Shown here: positions 10,851 through 21,857 of the stretch, piece after piece
Layout of the letters: every line of letters begins with the position of its first letter
Position numbering within the stretch: position 1 is the stretch's first letter
NCBI GenBank assembly: GCA_045837725.1
Contig: JBEWZL010000260.1
Coordinates: 496,001 to 560,000 of the forward strand
Source of the DNA: Vermamoeba vermiformis
Taxonomy: Eukaryota > Tubulinea > Echinamoebida
Direction of reading: 5' to 3'
Length of the DNA: 64,000 nucleotides
The notes under the pieces: model-generated
Database searches by the model: none
Seen by the model: the letters and a program-made list of their open reading frames with translations, nothing else
What the model was told of the DNA's origin: nothing
Program-made: the position numbers and the translations under genes

Positions 10851-13526
10851 ATGCTGCGGTCATTATTAACGAATACTAAGCTCATATCTCGTCATGTACA
10901 GCGTCGAGCTGTCGTCAAGCCGAGCAATACAAGCAAGACTTTGGTGATCCGTAACTACGCTAACGGGGTAAATTCTGGCAATAGTAATATTTTATTATGA
11001 GGTCGGTATGACTTAATTTTACATAGGATCGCAAAGATTCATCAGCACATCTTGAGCCACTGTTGGTGGAGAAATCTGGAATGTCTTTGATCCACGACCC
11101 TCTTTTTAATAAGGTAAATTATTTACAATATTTATTGAATATAACTACGATAAATATTGCACAATCGTGTCATTTGTAAAATGGCAAAGTTTTTTTTCAT
11201 AATTTTCCACTCCGTAAAATAACGGTCATAAATAATCTGAACAATAATTACGAGATATTCAAGATGACCTTATTGCTTCATATATTACCACCCGTTCATG
11301 AACTTATTTGTATCATTTAGGGAACAGGCTGGCCTCATGAAGAGCGAGATCGACTCGGAATTCGTGGCCTCGTACCGCCAGCTCAATTAACGATTAATGT
11401 ACGTTTTACATGTTATTTTTTCATCATGGAGCTCTCCCGATTCGCTCCGGGGTTGTCACATTTCAGATTATAATCTTGATTTTCTTGAACGGAGACTTAC
11501 CGAGCCATAAATAGGAACAAGTCCACCGTGTATTATCGCGATTTGACAAGATTCAAGATCCACTCGACAAATACGAGTTCCTCAACTCGCTGCAAGACAG
11601 AAATGAAACTTTATTCTACAAAATTTTGATTGAAAATATCGAGCGCATGGGTACGTTTTGAAAATTATTTCTCAGTACGATGAAGGTATATTAACTTGAT
11701 TGCCTATTAGCTCCTGTTGTCTACACACCTACAGTCGGTGCGGCATGCATCAAGTTCAGTTCGTTGTTCCGTCGTGCTCGTGGCATGTACTTTTCAGTGC
11801 AGGACCGCGGACAAATGGCTGCCATGGTGTACAACTGGCCTGGCAAACAAGTACGTCCCATGCATGACTTATTTAACTAGACGGCACTAATAACAACTAT
11901 GACAGGTCGATGTCATTGTCGTCACTGATGGCTCGCGTATTTTGGGTCTCGGAGACTTGGGCTGTCAAGGCATGGGTATCTCCGTACGTACTCGCTCATT
12001 TATGTTCGTTCATGAACAACAGCGTTCTAACCTCGTGCTCAGATCGGCAAATTGTCGCTTTACGTTGCAGCAGGTGGCATTCATCCTCAACGAGTGCTGC
12101 CCATCACCATTGACGCCGGTACAAACAACACCAATCTGCTCAATGACCCGCTGTACATTGGTGTCAGACAGCCGCGTGTCAGAGGGTAAGTTTACAATAC
12201 ATAGTATCGTGCGCGCGATTTCGTCGCAGTTTCGGTCAAAGATAAGTCAAAGTCTCACGCGATTGGTCCACTGTTGTTTGATGAGTTCCATAAAAGGAAA
12301 AAAACTGGCCAAAAAAAATCAATTTTCTTTTTATTCAATCTTTTCGTTTTCCAGTTTATTTTTCTAACAGCCTTTTATCTCCAGCGAGGAATACTTCTCC
12401 CTGATCGATGAATTCATGCGCGCAGTCACCAAGAGATGGCCCCACGTGCTTGTACAATTTGAAGACTTCTCCAACGAGAATGCATTGCCTATTTTGGAAA
12501 AATACAGATACAAATACTTGTGCTTCAACGACGACATTCAAGGCACAGGTGCTGTCGCGCTGTCAGGTGTGTTGTCAGCGCTCAGAATTCGCGGCTCAGA
12601 CGTCAAATCACTCGCGAAAGAACGCATTGTCATTGTCGGTGCTGGCTCAGCTGGTGTTGGTGTCGCGAACAGTTTGGCGTGGACGATGGTCACCGAACTC
12701 GGCATTCGACCTGAGGTACGGCCACAAGGATATTTTTGTCTACCACAATGAGGTATTAACGCTTATTGCCTAATTAGGAAGCATTCGCCAACTTCTGGTT
12801 GATAGACAAGGACGGATTGCTCGGTGCAGGTCGTTCAGGTGTCAGTCCCGCACAAATGCGTTACGTGCGTCACGACACAGCAGACAAATTGTCACTGCTT
12901 GAAGTTGTTCGTCAAGCCAAGCCAACCATCTTGCTGGGTCTCTCGGGTGTCGGAGGAATTTTCACAGAACAAGTCGTCAAAGAGATGTACTCGCAGTGCC
13001 CGCAACCCATCATCTTCCCGCTCAGCAATCCCACCTCCAACGCTGAGTGCACCGCTGGACAAGCGTACGCATGGACTGACGGCAATGCAATTGTAGCTAC
13101 AGGCAGTCCTTTTGACCCTGGTAAGTGTCACACTTTGGCGTTCATGAATGATTTAACTGACACGTGCGCACAGTGGAAGTCAACGGCAAGTGGAAGTTCC
13201 CGTCACAAGGCAACAACATGTACATATTCCCCGGTGTTGGCTTGGCTGCTGTCGCTTGCAAAGTGCGTCGTGTCTCGTACCGCATGTTGAATCGTGCAGG
13301 CATTGCCTTGGCTAAGACACTGACACAAGAAGAGATGACCAAGGGCATTGTCTACCCACACATCTCGCGCATCAGACAAGTCTCGCTTGAAGTCGCTGTG
13401 GCCGTAGCACGCACTGCATTCCTTGAAGGTCTTGCAGGCATCAAAGAACCAGTTGACCTCGAACGATTCTTGTCAGATCATATGTATTCACCCGAATATG
13501 TGCCCATCATCAAGAACCCTGTATAA
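10851..13526 (+). CDS. ME2: NAD(P)-dependent malic enzyme, mitochondrial
   Basis: Ten exons (10851-10967, 11027-11113, 11321-11398, 11515-11650, 11711-11850, 11906-11983, 12043-12185, 12385-12715, 12778-13120, 13174-13526) give 601 residues. The first 40 residues are basic and lack acidic residues ([20 protein letters not shown]), a mitochondrial presequence. Family motifs follow in order: [29 protein letters not shown] (first dinucleotide loop), [11 protein letters not shown] (metal-binding Asp region), [18 protein letters not shown] (NAD Rossmann loop), and [13 protein letters not shown]. It oxidatively decarboxylates malate to pyruvate. The architecture resembles animal ME2 and yeast Mae1; cofactor preference cannot be read securely. 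The 199-base intron at 12186-12384 is unusually long because it contains a 136-base dispersed repeat. Confidence 0.96.
12228..12363 (+). repeat. 136-base dispersed repeat, copy 1 (inside malic enzyme intron)
   Basis: This block is identical base for base, as read by eye, to the reverse complement of 21334-21469. It starts AGTTTCGGTCAAAG and ends CCAGTTTATTTTT. It accounts for most of a 199-base intron whose neighbours are about 50 bases. I find no terminal inverted repeats and no target-site duplication at either copy. A 7-base inverted pair (AAACTGG / CCAGTTT) brackets its A/T-rich 3' half. Type unknown. Confidence 0.9.
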
Positions 13527-13616
13527 TTCAGTTTGATAAAACAAATCTTTATTTATGTAAAAAGGTGAGAGTGAAGAATGATTTAATGCAGTGAAAATTG
13601 AAATTAGAATGTTGTG

Positions 13617-16600
13617 CTACTTGAATGAAGGAGGTTTGTATGTACGCAACAGCAATGAGAAGATGACCACAGGCACGCTGCTCACAAGAACGAATATAAG
13701 TTATTAATACTAATACATTCATTAAAAATAACACCACTATTATCAACTATATTTCAAGTCAGATATATTACCTGCTCACAAGCTCGCTCAAACCAGCGAA
13801 TGGAGGTGGGATAGTGAATGCGAAGGGCACCCACAAAGCACCAGCTGCTAGCGGGATGAACAAAGTGTTGTACACAAAGGCCCAGATGAGATTCAACTTA
13901 ATGCGGCCGGAAATGCGTTTGGCAAGATCAACGGCTGTCAGCACAGAGATCAGGCTGTCATTCAGAATCACGACACCTGCAGCGTACTGAGCCAAGCTCG
14001 ATGATTTGCCCCCCAGTGCCATGCCAACCGACGCAGCAGCGAGAGCAGGCCCATCGTTCATGCCATCGCCGATCATCACCACTTCACCTTGGTTGCGGAG
14101 CTCTTTGATTTTGTTCTGTTTGTCGCGAGGCAACACTCCACCGAGCACGTGATCTGCGGGGATGTTCAGTTGTGCTGCGATTGCTTTGACAGTCGTAGGG
14201 TGATCACCACTTATGACCCAAATCTCGTGACCACGGCGCGTCAAATAATCCATCGTTGTTTTGGCTGACGGTTTGAGTGTGTCATTCAGCACCAAAACTC
14301 CGCACAGTTGATCATCGAGTGCGAGATAAATCACAGTGCAGCCTTGTTGTTGCCAATCTTCAATTTGTTGAGCATGGCCCTCCAAAGCAGTACGACTTGA
14401 GCTGGAGAGAAAATCGCCGTTGCCCAGCTGAACAGTCATGCCGTTCACCACACCCACTACGCCCAGGCCTGGCTTCACTTGTGGCTTTTTAGGCTCCGTG
14501 GAAGTGATGCTCTGAGACTCGGCAAATGACGCGATAGCACGGGCAATGGGATGATTGCTGCCACGTTCAATGCTAGCAGCGTAGAACAGAACTTCTTTTT
14601 GCGTCATCTCTTTGTCGAGCACAACGACTTCAGCTACTGTGAGTTCACCAGTGGTCAGTGTTCCGGTTTTGTCGAAGCAGAATGTGCGTGCCTTGCTCAG
14701 TGTCTCAATGATTTGACTGCCTTTATAAAGGATGCCTCGCTTGGCTGCGACGCCTGTGCCGACCATCGTAGCAGTAGGAACGGCCAGTCCAACAGCGCAG
14801 GGGCACGAGACGATCAGCACGGCAAGTGCAAAATTGAGCGAGAACGGGAACACTGAGGGATCGGCCACGACCACGCCAGTTGACGCCAATATAATCCAAA
14901 TGAGGAACACGGCTACAGCGGCAGCAACGATGACAGGTACAAATATCTTGGACACCTTGTCGGTCATGTTCTCGATCTTCGCTTTGGTCATTTGTGTCTG
15001 TTCAACGAGCTGATGGATCATGTCTGAAGTCGTCTCGCCAGGGACTTTAGTGCATCTGACGAGTATTAAGGCGTGTCTGTTGATTGTGCCGCCAAAGACC
15101 ACGTCATCCTTTTGCTTAAACTGTGGTCGTGCCTCGCCTGTCAACATTGACTCGTCAACTTCTGTCGTGCCCTCTACAATGACGCCTACGAAAGTTGTCA
15201 AAAGAAAAACTCTTTGGTTTGGGAGTGCTTCTTGTGCTTACCGTCGGTCGGAATTCGTTCGCCAGGCAGCACTTTCAGAATGTCTTTGCGCTGGATCAGT
15301 GAGTTCGAGATCGTACGCGTGTTGGCCTCGGCTGTGTCACCCTCCACTAACAAAGACTCGCCTTTGTGGTGCTTGTTCAGCGAATCCAGAACGGTGTATG
15401 TCTTGGACTTGGCTAGGATTTCCAAATAACGACCCAGCAGAATGAACGTCATGATGAGTGCACTTGTCTCGAAGTACGTGTCACCGTTGACAACTGAAGG
15501 ATCAATCGCCAATATGAGACCCACGATGACGGAGTACAAATAGGCGACAGTAGTGCTAATTGAGATCAACAGATCTACATTTGCAAACTTGGCGTAACGA
15601 ATAGAAGACCACGCGGACTAGACAACATTGTGTCAGAGAACATAAATGCGCACTAACAAGCTGTACTTACCGAGTACAAAGGACCACAGAGCAGCACTTG
15701 AATGGGAGTGACCAGCACCCACTCGATAAAGATCTTCACAGTGAGTCCTACATAATAAATGAGAATCATATTTCAGAGAATCTAAGCGTACCATTGACAA
15801 TAGATGTGTTGATGGCATCATCACTGACTGGACTGATGGGCAACAAGAATGCTGTCACCACCACTGGCACAGTCAAGAACAGACACACTAAAAAGCGCCA
15901 CAAGCTGCTCGTCACTTCGTGCTGCATCTTGTTCTCTTGCTTCATCTCCACTAGTCTTGCGGACTCGACACTCTCTTGCACTTTGGCCTGATAAACAATT
16001 AGCTTCAATCATACAGACCACGATGGACTTACAAGCAAGTCTCTGATGCCAACAGTGGCAGGGTCGTACGAGACCGTCACTGAGTCGGTGGCACTCTGTT
16101 TGGGCATCCAGCACGATTCAGGGGCACTCTCATTGACTACGACAGTGTCAACCCCCTCGACTGTTCTGACGATCTCCGACAGCTCTTGCAAAGTAGTCTC
16201 GATGGCGTCACATGTCATGTTGACACGCAGGGCAGTGGACTCGAGAGTTGCAGTGAATGACAGTGCATTGATTGCGTCGATAATGTCTTGCGGTGTTAGT
16301 CGCTGCTTGTCGTAAAATATCTCAGCCTTCGTAGTGATCAAGCTGATCTTGTACGATTCAATGCCAGGTGTCGCTTTGAGTCTGCGTTCTGCCGTAGCCA
16401 CACAACCAGCACACGTCATTCCTTTGATCGAGAGCACGACTTTTTGAATGTTCGCGTCGTCAGTGTGAATGGTCACTGTGGTCTCTGGCTCGTCCAACAC
16501 ATCGTTATCGCGGCACGAATCAGCACAACATGAATCTGCTTCATTCGCCGGATCATTACAACCCTCCTCATCGCAGCACCCATCCTTGCACGGGTCAAGC

Positions 16601-17824
16601 TTCTTCACTGCACTGATCTGGCGGTTATTGTTGCAACAGTCATCCGCGCACAAGTCCTCTTTGGCCTCTCGACTGTCGCAGCACCCGTCATTCATGCTGT
16701 TTTGTGGCTTTGCGAGCAGAAGTTCTTTTTCTTGAACACCGCCGCAGCAACCACTGGTGCACGCCTTCTCTCCAGGTCCATTGCAGCCGCCACCGGGTTG
16801 ACTATCGCGGAACTTCGCTACTTTAGGTGCCAAGTAAGTGGTTGAATAGTCCTCCGTCGGCTTGCATTGGCAAAAATCTGTGCCACAGCAGATCTTTTCG
16901 CGGCACATTATTACTCGTGGGTTCGGCTCTACAACTTTTGTCGTCACAACAGCTGCTTGTGACACGCGGCTTGGCTTGTTTTGGATTCTCGCAGCATCCA
17001 CTAGTGCAAGCAGTAGTCGTGCGTAGTGGAGTAACTACGGGCATCTTCTTCGAGGGTTTTTCACAATCGCAACACGGTGTCGCTTCTTTGGCGAGTGTGT
17101 TATTTTTATTGCTGAACGCTGTTGTGTTATTCACTGGCTTCTCGCAATCGTAGCAGTCATCACAACATTGCGTCACTTCTGCCTTGCTCGCACTGAGTGT
17201 CACATTACTCGAACTCTTTGGCTTCTCGCAGTCGTAGCAGTCAGCGCAGCATTGTGTCACTTCCTCTGCAAATCCATTGAGTGCCTTGGTATCAGTCATT
17301 GGCCTCTCGCAATCGTAGCAGTCGTCACAACAAGTGTCCCCAATGAACGTGTCATTCAATGGTGTAGTGACAAGCTGAACCTTTCCTCCACAGCACTCAT
17401 CTTCGCAACAAGACTCTGCTGCCGACTCGCACTGGTCTGCGCACTCAGACCCAGCGCAGCACTCGTCTTTGCAACCATCACTCGCGCATTCTGAAGGCTC
17501 AGGGTGCACATCCTGCTGACAACACGCTTGCTTGCAACACGCATCAGAAGAATTGCAACAGACATCAGCATCAATAGCCTCGCTACTGACATTAAGTGGC
17601 TCTTCTTGAGTGCAGCACTCGCGAGGGCAAACACAAATCCGAGGTTTATAAACAATAACCTCGTTACTAATAAAAAATTAGAACTGATTATCACACTAAT
17701 GGTACGGTTATTTGATTAATAGAGCCGGCACGAAATTAAGTAAAATATTTTAATTTTCAAAACGAAGATTCTTGCACTCATGTCAATCACGACACTTGAG
17801 TACTTACCTATCCTGATAGGCCAT
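13617..17824 (-). CDS. Copper-transporting P1B-type ATPase with a metallothionein-like Cys-rich N-terminus
   Basis: Exons 17808-17824, 16033-17666, 15792-15987, 15671-15747, 15242-15617, 13772-15185 and 13617-13677 give about 1,257 residues. The start MAYQDS joins in phase to a Cys-rich region of about 400 residues with CC pairs, three near-identical copies of CCxDCYDCE(K/R)P and two of CTSGCC. An HMA domain (IKGMTCAGCVATAERRLKAT) and a second, Cys-poor one follow. The ATPase core has all landmarks: TGEARP, the membrane CPC motif (IVSCPCAVGLAVPTATMVG), DKTGTLTTGE (phosphorylated Asp), SNHPIARA and GDGMNDGPALAAASVG. It should pump Cu(I). The closest known design is the Cys-rich CrpA/CRP1 copper efflux ATPase of fungi. 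The reading frame shifts by one base between about 17010 and 16900 with no standard intron to explain it. The last exon restores the terminal helix SSVPVVIFSLLLRTYK. Confidence 0.9.
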
Positions 17825-18080
17825 TATATGAATGAGGTCACGTAAGGCCTGTAGTTGTGTTCGTGGTGTGCAGATCGAATAAAAATATCCGCGAATTTTC
17901 TCCTCCTTACCATCAACACGCCAATAATAGCCCGTCAATGCAAAACTTTATGGTCCTTCTAAATGCCATTGAGTGATTTTCCTAGTGCGTGCAAAGGAGA
18001 TCGTGATCCACTTTCACGGTGGTTACAGAATCATCATTTTGCACCAACAGCGTGACATCACGAACACAACGCAGTCCCCA

Positions 18081-19528
18081 ATGCTCCGAAATATATTATC
18101 ACAGGCCACCAAATCAAGTATTGGGATTGTGACACGTACTGGTCTCCAGACCACGAAGAGATCCTTGTTTTCTTTGGCGTCAAACCGATCTCGAACCAAT
18201 CAAACGATATTCGCCTCAACAACACATTGTTCCAATACTTTAATATTCAAACGATACAAGCGATTGAACTTCAAGAAGCTGAAAAGATTGGCAGCCGAGG
18301 TAATGAGTTTATTCCAAATATTCATAAAAAAATCAAAATAATTGGTTTAATTATAATAACCCTTAATAGCTGGTTAAATTTGTGATGACAAATAATTCTA
18401 ATGCAATTACAGGAGGAAGAAAAAGCTCCCGAGGTGAAAATGAATGAGGATCTCTCAACTTTTGAAAAATTTCTGCTTATTGGAACAGACAAAAAACCTG
18501 TTGGTGTAATTAGTTACCAAGAAGCCTATGCCATGGCTAAAAAAGAGGGCGTCGATCTTGTGCTCGTTCAGGTACGGTTCTCGGATCTATTTTCGTGCAA
18601 TTGTTAATCACTCGTGCTCGCGCAGGCTAACGCAACACCTCCTGTTGCAAAGTTGCTCGCTCCTACAGACAAGAAATTGCAAAAGATAAAAGCATCGAGA
18701 TCGGTTGGTGTAAAAGAAAAGGTACGTAGAATTGGACTATCACTTTGGTGCAGTCACTCACCTCGTGCGCAGATTAAAGAAGTTCAGTTCAGTGAAGTCA
18801 TTACTGAACACGATATGCAAGTCAAAATCACTAAATTGCGCTCCATGCTCAAGCGCCAGTACCGTGTGCGAGTCCGAATTCAATTCAAGGACCGCAAGAA
18901 CTTCGATCAAGAACTAGCACGTGAGATTATGTTGAACGTAGCTGCACGTGTCAAAGATTTAGCCTTGCGTGACAGTCGTACAGGATTCAAAGTCGAGAGC
19001 TCAGCAGTCTATTCGCTCTTAGTTCCCCGTTCATTGCTACCTGAGGACGCTACTGACGAGCCGAAAGAGCCGGCGAACAAGAAAGACAAAGAAAAAGCAC
19101 CAGCTGACAAAAACAAGCCCGCAGATAGCGCCAAAGCAGCTGCAGCAACAAGTGCCGCAACTGAAGCACTCAAATCAAAGCCACACCCTGCTGAAGCTAT
19201 GCAAGATGAAGACGTTGAAGAGGATTTAGCCGAAGAGATGGAAGAAGAAGAAGGTGAGGGTGATGATCTCGCAGACCTCGCGCCCGAAGAGATTGAAGAG
19301 TTGTTGGCCCAAATTGAAAAAGAAGAAAAGCAAAAGAAACAAAGCCGCGCTCCTGAAGTTGCAGTCCCGAACAAGGGTGAACCGACAAAGAATTCAAATA
19401 ACAATAATAACAAGGGCAAGGACAATAATGCCAACAAACAAGCAGACAACCGATCAAACCAAAAAGATAACAAGAACCAGAACGCTCGAAATAATGACAA
19501 CAAGGGCAACAACAAGCGAAATAGGTAA
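18081..19528 (+). CDS. MTIF3: Mitochondrial translation initiation factor IF-3
   Basis: Four exons (18081-18299, 18413-18571, 18626-18721, 18773-19528) encode 409 residues. An Arg/Ser/Thr-rich presequence of about 70 residues precedes the IF3 N-domain (KPVGVISYQEAYAMAKKEGV, then DLVLVQANATPPVAKL), a lysine-rich linker helix, and the IF3 C-domain (KEVQFSEVITEHDMQVKITK, RVRVRIQFKDRKNFDQELAR). It would prevent subunit joining and aid start selection on mitochondrial ribosomes. After the C-domain there is a tail of about 160 residues that bacteria lack: first Ala/Lys-rich, then strongly acidic, then Asn/Lys-rich. The start is the first ATG of the presequence frame. It is divergent from the copper ATPase across 256 bases. 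Confidence 0.9.
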
Positions 19529-20086
19529 AATAATTACCAAGCGCAATAAAAATCTCTTTGAATGAAGATTCGTTTATTATCTTCATGCTTGACAGCAAGA
19601 GCGAGAACAGAATCTATCATTACCTGAAATTGAGACCAGATCAGATCTGCGTTCCAACTTCCGAACGGGTCGTGCACCCTCCACGTGCAAAGAGCTAGGC
19701 AGCTGGCAATACCGTTAATTAATTAGCGATATTTAAAGATAGATCTGCTGATTTATAAATTTCTGACTGTTGGCCGGTGCTGCAGTAGACAGGGCGATAT
19801 CCAGGCTGGAGATACACGGCCTCGCTGTCGAGCTGCTGGTACCCTATTGCAAAAGAAGAAGCAGGTGAGAACAGGCTGTGGTTGCATTTATTAGCAAATA
19901 AATAAATATTGGGGTTATAAAATGGATTCGCGGTTGGTTAGTTGTGTTTTTGTCTTGTGAGGGTTTATAAATAGGGATATTTTGGTTGAGGGTAAATTAT
20001 ATGTACAAGGTTAATTGATTGGGGAGAATGGGTATGAATTTCATTCTCACTCCAGATCGCATAAGATCAGCAATTGTCAGCCAGTC
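19529..20086. other. Intergenic region between convergent IF3 and Zn2Cys6 factor genes
   Basis: About 560 bases, one of the largest gaps in the window. It should contain both 3' untranslated regions. No clear RNA gene was seen. On the minus strand, 19843 down to 19719 is a short open stretch (YQQLDSEAVYLQPGYRPVYC and onward, ending in TAA) preceded by a plausible 3' splice site. It may be the last exon of an unrecognised small gene or simply part of the 3' untranslated region of the minus-strand gene. Confidence 0.4.
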
Positions 20087-21228
20087 TTATTCAGTCAGAG
20101 CGAGAAGACCAAAATCGAAAAGATCATTACTTGACTCGATCAAGCCGGGAGGATAGTCGCCAGTCAAGAACATGCTCGGGTCGCAGCTTTCTTCAAACTT
20201 GGCAGTGGCGTAGTTCTGGCTGTTGCCAAACATCGGCACGGGAACTGAGGGATACATGTTGTACGAAGAGAACACGGAGCCCATCGAGTTCTCGCTTACA
20301 GTCACGTCTACGCGCGGCTGCTGCTGTTGCTGTTGAAGCTTGACCTGAGTCATGACAGGGTTTGGAGTGAAGTACTGGATGCGTGGATCCATTCCCATGG
20401 TCATGCTTTGCTGTTGAGGAGAAACCACAGCAAGCGTGGGCGGACCCGCATCAGCTGTTTGAGAAGTAATATACATCGGACGTTCTCCGTATTCAAAGCG
20501 TTGTCCGGTGCCCATCTGAGCGGGATTGGCAAAAGGTGAAACCTTTCTTGGTCTGCCACGAGGAGCCGATACTTTCTTTTCTACAGACTCAGTAGACAAT
20601 TCGTCTTCATCGGCTGAGTTGGCAAGCTCAGACTTTCTAAAATGAAGAAAAAACGTAATTTAGTTACCGAGATCTCCGCTAGTTCGCACGGCGTTATTCA
20701 CAACATACCTCTTCCGTCCACGGCGTTTGCATTTACCGTCTCTACAAAGCTCTCCCATACCACGGCTGAGGCACCTCTTACAGGGTCGGCCTTCAGAATA
20801 ACCGCATCAGTAATCAAATCATAGTTTGTTTTCACAATTTAATAAATTGAATGTTTACCTTCGTCGCATGACATGTGGCTTCGTTGACAATAAACGCCTA
20901 GAATATTTGATAAATAATTGTCTTACCGAACGTTTCGGATTTTCAATAAAGTAAACCACCGCGCTAAAAACGAAAACAGCCTTGCTTCTTCCGTAAACAT
21001 TGTCGTTATACACAAATAACGGGCATGTTTACGGACAAATCAAGACTGCATAATCGCGCGCTGCGTAGGTAATGCTTACAAGCTCTGCTGACTCGTTTTC
21101 TCGACTTATCCTTCAAGCGAGCATCGTCTTCGTTATCTTGGATCAGTTGAAAATCTTCAATAACTGGTATACCGCGTTAGATAACTCTCGGTACGACGAA
21201 TTATTGGCTTACTTGGACCGTTGGACAT
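20087..21228 (-). CDS. Zn2Cys6 binuclear-cluster transcription factor with AT-hook (ERT1/RDS2-like)
   Basis: Five exons (21213-21228, 21080-21163, 20859-20897, 20709-20790, 20087-20636) join in phase to 256 residues. The assembled exons read ACVYCQRSHMSCDEGRPCKR followed by CLSRGMGELCRDGKCKRRGR, an exact C-x2-C-x6-C-x5-C-x2-C-x8-C zinc cluster, split by introns after the first Cys and after CDE. The ACVYCQRSHMSCD start resembles the fungal Ert1/Rds2 subgroup of gluconeogenesis regulators. A consensus AT-hook (PRGRPRK) follows about 30 residues later. The rest is Gln/Pro/Met-rich and acidic at the end (LFDFGLLALTE), suggesting an activation domain. No fungal-specific middle homology domain is present. 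The start chosen (MSNGP) is short; the frame remains open upstream through a repeat copy to an ATG at 21486. Confidence 0.88.
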
Positions 21229-21857
21229 GTGTGTAGAGAAGAGCGGACAAGGGAAAAGGGAAAGAAGAACTAGAAACAAATACAAAGGCCCGTAATACGA
21301 CCCTTTGCTTCTATTCTCATCGAATGGTGGAAAAAAAATAAACTGGAAAACGAAAAGATTGAATAAAAAGAAAATTGATTTTTTTTGGCCAGTTTTTTTC
21401 CTTTTATGGAACTCATCAAACAACAGTGGACCAATCGCGTGAGACTTTGACTTATCTTTGACCGAAACTCCGTCGGGTAATTTCATACCTTTTTAGCTTT
21501 ATATACGAGCTGTACGACGACTTTTCGATCAACCTTTAAATCAAATAATATGTTTAGATGTCCAATAAATTTATCAATTATTATTCGGGTGACATTTGTC
21601 AATTTTTTGTTGGATCGCGGGATGCGGTCAGGTCTTGAAGTCATTTTGTCTTTATCTTTGCATTATGTGTTGCTCAGCAGTTGTTTATTAAATTGCAGTC
21701 GAAAAATAAGGACGAAAAAAGCTCCTCAAGGTTAGGGAGGAAATTCGCGCAACAAAACCCTCGCCCAGCACTATTTTACCCTTTGAAATGAAGACGAGCA
21801 CCTCAGTTCTTTGTTGATCCAAATATAGCTATTTATTTACTTGTGTACTGGGCACCA
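21229..21857. other. Divergent promoter region between Zn2Cys6 factor and AGC kinase
   Basis: About 630 bases, the largest gap in the window, containing copy 2 of the 136-base repeat (21334-21469). On the minus strand the frame of the transcription factor is open from an ATG at 21486 through the repeat to the proposed start at 21228. Between 21490 and 21857 I see nothing beyond A+T-rich sequence and presumed promoters. Confidence 0.5.
21334..21469 (-). repeat. 136-base dispersed repeat, copy 2 (upstream of Zn2Cys6 factor)
   Basis: Reverse complement of 12228-12363 with no mismatch noticed. It ends about 105 bases upstream of the proposed start codon of the transcription factor, in the same orientation relative to that gene as copy 1 has relative to malic enzyme. 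Flanking bases differ between copies and no target-site duplication is visible. It may lie in a 5' untranslated region or a promoter. Confidence 0.9.

Noticed and set aside
16920-16950. A 31-base GT-AG intron that would repair the copper ATPase frame
   Set aside because: Too short compared with any other intron seen here, with a poor donor; left as an unexplained frame change instead.
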